From JAVBKE01 sp031554215 (GTDB taxonomy: Bacteria; Bacillota; Bacilli; JARBTR01): DNA of 13,263 nucleotides. The notes below the pieces were generated by a model. That model saw only the letters and a program-made list of their open reading frames with translations. It was not told where the DNA came from and ran no database searches. Position numbers and translations under genes: made by a program. Every line of letters begins with the position of its first letter. Within the stretch, counting starts at the first letter, position 1. Positions 7,224 through 13,263 of the stretch are shown piece by piece. Location of the stretch: positions 1 to 13,263 of the forward strand of contig JAVBKF010000042.1 in NCBI GenBank assembly GCA_031554215.1, given 5' to 3'.

Positions 7224-7325
7224 AAAAAAAATAGCCCTTTCGCCTGTAGCTATGAACCGAACCCAATATCTTTGTTTTTCGTCTACCATTTTTGGGCTCA
7301 GTTCATTCACGAAAAGGCTATTTTT
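7224..7325 (-). terminator. Composite two-stem terminator of the sugar operon, probably bidirectional
   Basis: The outer stem pairs 7310-7325 with 7227-7242: 16 bp in the minus-strand RNA with one U-G pair, followed by eight U residues (plus-strand A-run 7224-7231). The inner stem pairs 7292-7306 with 7252-7266: 15 bp with two G-U pairs in the minus strand. In the plus-strand RNA the same three positions are A-C mismatches, so the fold is best in the transcript of the PTS-transketolase operon. The plus strand also ends in TTTTT, so it can stop the alkylation-repair transcript as well. Confidence 0.85.
7253..7305 (-). repeat. 53-bp palindromic element resembling paired IS3-type ends
   Basis: On the minus strand the element starts TGAACTGAGCCCAA and ends TTGGGTTCGGTTCA, 14-bp imperfect inverted repeats with TG and CA termini. 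Just inside the left end are AAA and GGTAGAC. This resembles the TG-ACTG-CCC-AAA-TAGAC pattern I remember for ends of IS3/IS150-group insertion sequences. There is no transposase and no clear target duplication beside it. It could be a minimal non-autonomous remnant, or simply the inner terminator stem. Confidence 0.35.
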
Positions 7326-7469
7326 CTCCTATACACGAGATTTCCTCAATCAACCAATCGAAAATCCAACTAAATGACGCACTTCATATCAACTGTCCTA
7401 TCGTCTTCGTGAAACACAAAAACAGCTTATACCCAAAGAAAGGTAAAAGCCGCTCTTCCTTCCAATCAT

Positions 7470-8448
7470 CTAACCGCCATCGCAGTACCGGACCCCAGCA
7501 AGTTGCTCTGATCGAAACCCCTCCATCACGGCTAGAGCAATATCATTGGCAGTTAAATGATAGACTTCCTCAAGATATGCCCGCTCTCCAGCCTGTCGAT
7601 ACACTTGCTGCACACCCACACGAACAAGCGGAATCCCGCAAGCATGTTCTGCCAGTACCTCACTCACCGCCGGTCCAAGCCCGCCCTGCACATAATGATT
7701 CGCAGCTGTAACCAACCATTTCGAGCGCTTGGCAAAATGAAGGACGGTTTCAAAACCGAGTGGCTGTATCGTAAACATATCAACGACATTCGCTTCAATT
7801 CCTTTTTCCATCAAAATAGCCGCTGCCTTTAAAGCATTATCGACCATAATACCACAAGCAATGATCGTCACATCCGCCCGATTCGTTTCTAGCAACACCT
7901 TTGCCTTACCAATCTCAAATGCCTCACCCTTTGAATAGATGGCCGGCACCCGCTTCCGAACTGTTCGGAGGTAATACAGGTCCGGATGCTCCGCCGTACT
8001 ACGCAAAACCGCTTCAAACATCACCTGATCGAACATATCCATCACGATACAGGTTGGCAACATCCGCATCAAACCAATATCCTCGAAAGAAGTATGCGTA
8101 CCGCCATTATGTTCAGCCCCAATCCCTGCATCCGGACCAGTCAGCACTGCCTTCTGATCTGCATAGGCAAGTGAACCATACAACTGATCATATGCACGTC
8201 TAGTAAGGAAGGCAGTGAAAGTGTGCACAAGCGAAAATCTTGCCTGTCAGCGAAAGACCAGCAGCAACGCCAATCATTTCAGCTTCCATAATTCCGCAAT
8301 TGATTAAACGATCAGGAAATTCTTTCTGAAACGCCTGCGTGGAAATCGATCCCATTAAATCCGCTTCAAGCAGGTAAACTAACGGGTTCTCTCTCTCAAT
8401 CGCGCAAAGAGTCTCACTATAAACAACGCGCATTTCACGCTCATCCAT
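7470..8448 (-). pseudogene. Transketolase, C-terminal subunit, frameshifted
   Basis: This is the pyrimidine-binding half of a split, thiamine-diphosphate-dependent transketolase. The first reading frame (8448 to 8200) gives an ATG-started protein with EADLMGS, the catalytic-glutamate motif GIMEAEMIGVAAGLSLTGKI (E about position 55) and then nonsense to a stop. The second frame, from about 8228, continues HTFTAFLTRRAYDQ, then DAGIGAEHNGGTHTSFED and DVTIIACGIMV, to the stop at 7470. Removing one base from the A-run at 8234-8237 joins the frames into about 325 residues, slightly above the usual 310 or so. The start has GGGGG 7 bp upstream and overlaps the stop of the N subunit as TGATG, which implies coupled translation. 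It may be a true pseudogene or a sequencing error. Confidence 0.85.
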
Positions 8449-9290
8449 CACAATTCCCCCTTACGAGCAAGTGCCGCTTCCAGCGCCGCGGCGTATGCTA
8501 AAGCCTGCGCCCTCACAGAACCAGCTAGACGAACATGGTGATTCGCAGCCATCTCTTCAAATAGCGGAACCCCCTGCCCCTTAATCGTATCCAGTCTGAT
8601 CGCGATTGGGCGTTCCTGCTGCGAAAAGCCGACCGCAATTGCCCGATCAATCGCTTCAATATCAGCACCATCGACGTTGATCGCGAAGAAGCCAAATGAC
8701 GTCAATTTTTCAACAAAATCGAATGTCTGGCATATTTCTTCTGCCGGACCATCTAGTTGCTTTTTATTTTCATCAATAAACAAAACTAAATTGGCAAGTT
8801 TCCGGTGCGCTGCAAATTGAGTCGCTTCCCGGCACTGCCCCTCATTTAATTCACCATCACCAACGATTGTGTACACTTTCTGATCCGTTTGGTCTAGCTT
8901 CAGCGATAAAGCAATTCCGGTAGCAACACTTACCCCTTGGCCGAGTGACCCTGCCTCCTATCAACGCCATTCACTAATCGGTGGTCCGGGTGACTTGGTA
9001 AGGTGACCCATTTTGATTGAGTGTTTTTAACAATGCTTGATCAAAGAATCCTTTCAAAGCCAAAGTTGCATACAGCGCTGGTCCAGCATACCTTTCGAGA
9101 GTACAAAATAGTCACGGAGAGCCCACTTTGGATTTTCTGGATCAATCCTGAGCCATTTCCCGTACAAAACAGCTAGTACCTCGGTGATAGACAGGCTTCC
9201 CCCATAATGACCAAAACCAGCATGGTTGAGCTCTTTCAATGTTTCAAGACGAATTTCACCAGAAAGTGCCTTGCATTCTTGTGTATTCAT
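8448..9290 (-). pseudogene. Transketolase, N-terminal subunit, three frameshifts
   Basis: This is the thiamine-diphosphate-pyrophosphate-binding half of the split transketolase. The ATG at 9290 (MNTQECKAL) has GGAGGTG 7 bp upstream. The first frame gives HAGFGHYGGSLSITEVL and RDYFVLSKG. Then three single-base losses occur: between 9089 and 9090 (would restore KGHAGPALYATLALKGFFD), in the A-pair 9000-9001 (restores SPLPSHPDHRLVNGVDR) and between 8955 and 8956 (restores RTAGSLGQGVSVATGIALS). The last frame holds the cofactor motif GDGELNEGQ and then DENKKQLDG, and ends at 8448. With three bases restored the gene encodes 281 residues, the normal length for N subunits. The first lost base removes the conserved histidine of the KGH motif. 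The gene lies 24 bp after the PTS IIC gene. Confidence 0.87.
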
Positions 9291-9314
9291 TTGATGACAC
9301 CTCCATTGCATCAC

Positions 9315-10676
9315 TTACGCTGCTTGCTTCTCCGTCTTCGGCTTTGTCATGAATTTAGGGACGATAATCATCAGTGCTAACACGCCGAATACACCGATTG
9401 TGAGTATCGCCGGGCTAACCTTCCCAAGCTGACCTAGGAAAATACCCGCAACGCCGAAATCTGAATCTGAGAATGTCGAATTCGCAAAACCTAGGTCACC
9501 AAGAACCGGCATCAGGAATAGCGGTAAGAATGTGATGATCATGCCATTGATAAATGAACCGATTGTTGCGCCTCGAATACCGCCGGTCGCATTCCCGTAA
9601 ACCCCTGCAGTTGCACCTGTGAAGAAATGCGGCACGACACCCGGCAAGATCAAGGTTCCGCCAACGACAGCAAGAACAGCAAGCCCGACAAGTCCACCAA
9701 CAAAGCTACAGAGGAAACCAATGAGAACAGCATTTGGTGCATACGGATAAACGATTGGACAATCAATCGCAGGTTTTGCACCCGGAATCAATTTATCAGA
9801 AATCCCTTTAAAGGCTGGAACAATTTCATTGAGTACTAAGCGCACACCAGCAAGGATGACGAAGATACCTGCAGCAAATGTAACCCCCTGCATGATCGCA
9901 TAGACTAGATAATTTTTCCCATCACTTAGTTCCGACTCGATGAAATTTGGTCCTGTTGCAAGTGCAACGACCAGATAGAGCGCAATCATTGTCAGTGCAA
10001 TCGCCACTGAACTATCACGCAGAAACGACAACGATTTCGGAAAGTTCACTTCTTCTGTTGAGCGCGAATGTTTCCCAACTTTCGAGCCAACATAGGCAGC
10101 ACCGAGGTAGCCAACGGAACCAAAATGACCGAGCGCAATTGAATCATCACCGGTAATTTTCCGTGTGTATCGTTGCAAGAGTGCCGGAAATAGTACCATG
10201 ATGACTCCGAGGGCAGTTGAACCAACAATGACTGTCATGGTGTTTGTCATGCCCACTGATTTCAAAATAACGCCAATCATACACGCCATGTATAACGTGT
10301 GATGCCCAGTTAAAAAGATATACTTAAACACTGTAAAACGAGCTATGAGAATGTTCGCAATCATGCCGAAAAACATAATCAGTGCGGTGATACTGCCAAA
10401 CTCTTTCAAGGCAACGGCTACGATCGCCTCATTATTCGGAACGACACCCCGGACATGAAATGCCTCTTGAAACATAATTCCGAAAGGGTCTAATGAAGCG
10501 ACGACTACACCAGCTCCGGCACCAATAACGAGAAATCCGATAGATGTTTTCAGCGTGCCTTTAATGACATCGGGGGCAGCCTTTTTCTGAGCCAAAAGTC
10601 CGACCATTGCGACTAAGGCAACCAAAATCGCCGGTTCTGATAGTAATTCTTGAATGAAACTAAATATGCTTTGCAT
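9315..10676 (-). CDS. PTS transporter IIC subunit, ascorbate (UlaA/SgaT) family
   Basis: The product is an inner-membrane sugar permease of 453 residues that moves substrate inward while it is phosphorylated by its IIB partner. It has about eleven hydrophobic segments. UlaA-family landmarks are NNEAIVAVALKEFG at 81-94, MFFGMIANILIARFTVFKYIFLTGHHTLYM at 101-130 (given here in one run only as a region; key residues GHHTLYM 124-130), and TAGVYGNATGGIRGA in the C-terminal half. The length is close to UlaA of E. coli. The start has AGGAGGGAG upstream, 31 bp after the IIB stop. The family name reflects homology to the ascorbate system; ascorbate genes (lactonase, decarboxylase, epimerases) are absent, so another substrate is likely. 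Confidence 0.9.
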   Translation of the reverse strand: MQSIFSFIQELLSEPAILVALVAMVGLLAQKKAAPDVIKGTLKTSIGFLVIGAGAGVVVASLDPFGIMFQEAFHVRGVVPNNEAIVAVALKEFGSITALIMFFGMIANILIARFTVFKYIFLTGHHTLYMACMIGVILKSVGMTNTMTVIVGSTALGVIMVLFPALLQRYTRKITGDDSIALGHFGSVGYLGAAYVGSKVGKHSRSTEEVNFPKSLSFLRDSSVAIALTMIALYLVVALATGPNFIESELSDGKNYLVYAIMQGVTFAAGIFVILAGVRLVLNEIVPAFKGISDKLIPGAKPAIDCPIVYPYAPNAVLIGFLCSFVGGLVGLAVLAVVGGTLILPGVVPHFFTGATAGVYGNATGGIRGATIGSFINGMIITFLPLFLMPVLGDLGFANSTFSDSDFGVAGIFLGQLGKVSPAILTIGVFGVLALMIIVPKFMTKPKTEKQAA

Positions 10677-10700
10677 AACGACAGCTCCCTCCTATACCTC

Positions 10701-10714
10701 ACGCTAGCTAGCGT
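10701..10714. repeat. Perfect 14-bp palindrome at the IIB stop codon
   Basis: ACGCTAGCTAGCGT is its own reverse complement and covers the TAG stop of the IIB gene. As RNA it gives only a 5-bp stem with a tight loop just upstream of the IIC ribosome binding site. It may affect IIC translation, or may be chance. Confidence 0.4.
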
Positions 10715-10992
10715 ACACCTTTTTCCTGAAGCGCAATTGATAACTTTTCTTTAAGCTCGACTTTACTCATAATGTTGTTTAATACGACAACAGACTTATA
10801 ACGATCATTCAATGATTCAGCAATGTCTCTGCCGACAACAAAGATATCCGCCATCGTTGGTGTTGCTGAACTTAAGTCAATGTGATCCACTTCAATACCT
10901 GAGATATTCATTTCCCCAAGAACAGCGTTAATGTTCATTTCTACCATAAAACTACTTCCAAGTCCCGAACCACACATCGCAGTAATTTTCAT
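10708..10992 (-). CDS. PTS IIB subunit, lactose/cellobiose-ascorbate superfamily (UlaB-like)
   Basis: This is a cytoplasmic phosphocarrier of 94 residues that passes phosphate from an EIIA to the sugar at the membrane IIC. It begins MKITAMCGSGLGSSF, the P-loop-like motif with the phosphorylated cysteine C7. The rest has the expected alternating pattern, with ADIFVVGRDIAE and VVVLNNIMSK. The ATG directly follows the stop of the regulator gene with no gap, and AAAGGAGG lies inside the regulator's last codons, so translation should be strong. It is the cognate partner of the neighbouring IIC. Confidence 0.92.
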   Translation of the reverse strand: MKITAMCGSGLGSSFMVEMNINAVLGEMNISGIEVDHIDLSSATPTMADIFVVGRDIAESLNDRYKSVVVLNNIMSKVELKEKLSIALQEKGVR

Positions 10993-13086
10993 TTATTTCG
11001 CCTCCTTTCCTTCGCCAAACGGACTGACGATTTCAATCAGTTCTGCCGCATGATTGACGGTAAACAACTGTTCATTTGCCGTGTCATCTAGCAATACTCT
11101 TGATAATTGTGCCAATGCTTTTAAATGACTCTCAGAATCTGTCGTCGCTAGTACAAATAGTATCTGTACAGCCTTCTCCGGGTCATCCAATACATAAACA
11201 GGCTTCACAAGCCTTAAGAAACTCATTGCCAATTGATTGACCCCATGTTCTGATTTCGCATGCGGGATCGCAATATTCTTCATGATGACAATATACGGTC
11301 CGTATGTCACAACCGACTCAATCATCGCATCAATGTACTGCTCAGTGATAAATCCTTGATCAAGAAGTGGTGTTGCTGCAGTCCGAATGGCCTCTTGCCA
11401 ATCAGGAACCGCCTCCCTAACTTGAACATTTCTCTCTGTTAGTAAGTCCTCCAACATAGGCGCACCTTCCTTTCTGATTTCATAGTGCGTTTCCGAAGCA
11501 AATATTTGCGACAGTGCATGTTCCAATGCGCTTAGGTCCCTGATCTCAGCTTGCATTTCGACCGCACTGATCACCTGATCTATCAGCACCTGATTTGGGC
11601 GTAACCCGAAGACGATTCGGTAGACATCCTGCGTTAGTGAAATCCGGACACTTGGCGACAGCACGATCGGTACGATAAAAACAGGCGTGGTCAATGTCTC
11701 CTTTAAGATGATAGATGAAAAAATCAAGTCATAATTTCCGGCAATGCCTTCGATACATCTAGAAGTGCTTTTTCGTTCAAAAATGATTTCTGGGAACAGT
11801 GACTGCAATTGTGACTCTAATAATCCTGATGAGCCAATCCCATTTGGGCAAACAATCAGCGCACGTCTTCGGGTAATTTGGGTGATATCATCCGCTGGAA
11901 TGAGTGCTGCCAAATGGATAACAATGTACCCTATTTCATCAGGTGGAATCTTGCACTTCACCAATTTCTCAAGTGGATGAAGCAGAATGGTAATAATCGC
12001 TGACAGTTCTGGATATCGGTTGTTAATTTCATCTAACAATGGATTCACAATCGGAATCTGATGCACAAGCCGGTAGTAAGCGCATTGTAGGTGAAGAAAG
12101 ATATTATTGGATAGTGGTAGTGTTTCTGATAAGGGGAACTGTGTGATAAAGGAAAACTGCCTGACTATTGAATCTGAAAATGCCTGCAATAACGCCAGTG
12201 TTTCATCATTTTCCTTCACTTGTAAAGATTCAAGCAATGTGCTTTGTAACAAAATAGCACAGTAGTTCTTTTCTAGTGGTGAAAACCGTGTAAACGCCTG
12301 ACCATGATAATGAGCAATCATTTCAGCAATTCGCTGATTCAGTATAAATGGCGTTTCTTGAATTGATTCAATTGTCTTACCTAGCTTCTCATAGCGTGTG
12401 CTAACAAGTAATATCATTAGCGCTACATCCGCTAATTTGTAATCAATATAGCGCAATCCGTCATCATCCAATTTGATGACAAGATAATGGCTTAATGCTG
12501 TCAACTGCTTCTCGAGCGTGCTAACTTTATCCGGTTTCCCCAGAACCATCTCGAGGAACTCGTTTCTCTCTTGCTCCTTTCTCACAAAGGGGATGAGCCG
12601 AAGCATTGTAGACCGAATTGCCGATTCTGAACCAGAAAAATGAAATCCATTTTCGCGTGTATACCGTATTTTGATCCCTTCTACTTCCAGTCGATCCTCC
12701 AACATGCGAAGGTCACCCAACACGGTGTTTTTACTAACTTTAAGCAGGCTAGTTAAATGATCCATTGAAATGTAGACCTCACCGCAAAACAGATAGGTCA
12801 TCAGCGCCAAATGGCGGAGCTCTTTGTTTTCAAACGGATACAGCGACTTGCAATGAGCACTTATTTCCTCAGAAATAAAGTCACGCGTAGCACATGGAAT
12901 TTGAAACCGATATTTACGATGATAGACAATTGGCTCAAGGCGTTCTACTGCCAGTTTTTCATTGAATTGTTTAATTGAATAATCTATTTGTCTCCGGGTA
13001 TAATTCGTCTGAGCCATTAATGCTGGAATGCTCAGATTCGGTGATTGTAACAGTAAATCTAGAATTCTTAAAATGCGATTATTCAC
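10993..13086 (-). CDS. PRD-domain transcriptional regulator with EIIB-like and EIIA domains (BglG/LicR/MtlR type)
   Basis: This is a 697-residue DNA-binding activator of the PTS-controlled class. Domains in order: a winged helix-turn-helix at about 5-60, a second (Mga-like) HTH at about 88-150 with VSKNTVLGDLRMLEDRL, PRD1 at about 180-290, PRD2 at about 300-400 (H332 and H391 in DEIGYIVIHLAA), an EIIB-like domain at about 407-495 with C413 in VCPNGIGSS, and a C-terminal EIIA domain at about 545-690 with the phosphorylatable H609 in NIAIPHA and a second histidine at H654. In PRD1 H200 is present, but the second usual histidine seems replaced near residues 224-226. The GTG start has GAGGT 5 bp upstream. 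It is the first gene of the operon and likely senses whether the sugar is being transported. No separate EIIA gene is visible, so its EIIA domain may also serve transport. Confidence 0.92.
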   Translation of the reverse strand: MNNRILRILDLLLQSPNLSIPALMAQTNYTRRQIDYSIKQFNEKLAVERLEPIVYHRKYRFQIPCATRDFISEEISAHCKSLYPFENKELRHLALMTYLFCGEVYISMDHLTSLLKVSKNTVLGDLRMLEDRLEVEGIKIRYTRENGFHFSGSESAIRSTMLRLIPFVRKEQERNEFLEMVLGKPDKVSTLEKQLTALSHYLVIKLDDDGLRYIDYKLADVALMILLVSTRYEKLGKTIESIQETPFILNQRIAEMIAHYHGQAFTRFSPLEKNYCAILLQSTLLESLQVKENDETLALLQAFSDSIVRQFSFITQFPLSETLPLSNNIFLHLQCAYYRLVHQIPIVNPLLDEINNRYPELSAIITILLHPLEKLVKCKIPPDEIGYIVIHLAALIPADDITQITRRRALIVCPNGIGSSGLLESQLQSLFPEIIFERKSTSRCIEGIAGNYDLIFSSIILKETLTTPVFIVPIVLSPSVRISLTQDVYRIVFGLRPNQVLIDQVISAVEMQAEIRDLSALEHALSQIFASETHYEIRKEGAPMLEDLLTERNVQVREAVPDWQEAIRTAATPLLDQGFITEQYIDAMIESVVTYGPYIVIMKNIAIPHAKSEHGVNQLAMSFLRLVKPVYVLDDPEKAVQILFVLATTDSESHLKALAQLSRVLLDDTANEQLFTVNHAAELIEIVSPFGEGKEAK

Positions 13087-13111
13087 CTAGTACCTCACTC
13101 CCTTAATGCCT

Positions 13112-13140
13112 ATTATAGACCGCAACTCATGATAGTTTAA
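13112..13140 (-). promoter_or_regulatory. Candidate promoter of the regulator-PTS-transketolase operon
   Basis: A perfect -10 TATAAT (13112-13117) has a poor -35, TTAAAC (13135-13140), at 17 bp, about 25 bp before the GTG. The weak -35 fits a promoter needing an activator. TTTAAG occurs twice, 10 bp apart (13136-13141 and 13146-13151), at the -35 edge and could be part of an activator site. Confidence 0.5.
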
Positions 13141-13217
13141 GTGTTTTTAAGCTCATATTTTGTGACGCGGTTTTTACAATTTTGCACTTTGGGAATATTG
13201 GACTGCCATTTCAGTTC

Positions 13218-13232
13218 ATTGACTTTGTCAAT
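13218..13232. promoter_or_regulatory. 15-bp perfect palindrome upstream of the regulator
   Basis: ATTGACTTTGTCAAT has 6-bp perfect arms around three bases and lies about 130 bp before the regulator start. A second palindrome, TTTCATATGAAA, follows at 13243-13254. Either could be an operator for this operon or for a gene beyond the right edge. No matching promoter was found beside them. Confidence 0.35.
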
Positions 13233-13263
13233 TTCACAATGGTTTCATATGAAAAAAAGAATG

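Larger units (their letters stand above)
7162..7469. other. 308-bp gene-free stretch between convergent units
   Basis: The stretch lies between the 3' end of the alkylation-repair gene and the 3' end of the sugar operon. It contains the composite terminator at 7224-7325 and its inner IS-end-like palindrome. The flanks (7162-7223 and 7326-7469) show only short open frames without family resemblance or a good ribosome binding site. Confidence 0.75.

Noticed and set aside
7292..7711. Open plus-strand frame of 139 codons
   Set aside because: It begins inside the terminator and runs antisense to the transketolase C gene, with no recognisable family, ribosome binding site or coding-like composition.
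9315..10676. Assignment of the IIC gene as a true ascorbate transporter
   Set aside because: The family fits UlaA, but no ascorbate-6-phosphate catabolic gene is nearby, and the transketolase context points to another substrate.
13140..13175. Catabolite-responsive element near TTGTGACGCGGTTTTTACA
   Set aside because: The half-sites are at the wrong spacing for the cre consensus, and the central CG is misplaced.

Overview
The window comes from an AT-rich member of the Bacilli (Bacillota). This rests on a glnRA operon with a MerR-type GlnR and a GlnR-box promoter, a Gram-positive peptide ABC operon with the gene order known from appDFABC of Bacillus subtilis, strong AGGAGG-type ribosome binding sites, several GTG starts, and PTS genes run by a PRD regulator. 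The genus cannot be fixed from the sequence alone.

Layout, left to right. (1) Positions 1-4241, minus strand, is a peptide ABC transporter operon, transcribed right to left as ATPase D, ATPase F, substrate-binding lipoprotein, permease B. The permease runs off the left edge. The binding-protein gene has an RNA hairpin in the gap on each side. (2) Positions 4371-6321, minus strand, hold glnR and glnA. In front is a near-consensus sigma-A promoter with two GlnR boxes, and behind is a two-stem terminator that separates the operon from the ABC operon. (3) Positions 6372-7161, plus strand, hold one divergent gene of the DNA alkylation repair (AlkD-like) family. (4) Positions 7162-7469 contain no gene. 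They hold a composite two-stem terminator whose inner stem looks like the ends of an IS3-type element. (5) Positions 7470-13086, minus strand, form a five-gene sugar operon: PRD/BglG-type regulator with its own EIIA domain, PTS IIB, UlaA-type PTS IIC, transketolase N-terminal subunit, transketolase C-terminal subunit. Positions 13087-13263 hold its probable promoter and two short palindromes.

How the genes work together. The sugar operon looks like a minimal uptake-and-cleavage route. The PTS would import and phosphorylate a sugar, and the split transketolase would feed the product directly into central metabolism, with no kinase or isomerase in between. The only EIIA seen is the one fused to the regulator. 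Both transketolase genes are broken in the sequence as given: three 1-nt deletions within about 135 bp of the N subunit and one probable 1-nt insertion in the C subunit. Between these points the frames keep family-like sequence, so the damage is either very recent or a sequencing error. The glnRA operon and the peptide importer both serve nitrogen supply, but no GlnR box was seen in front of the importer.

The main points for follow-up are the clustered frameshifts, the possible ketopentose-phosphate transketolase pathway, and the composite terminator. No wholly new gene system is evident.
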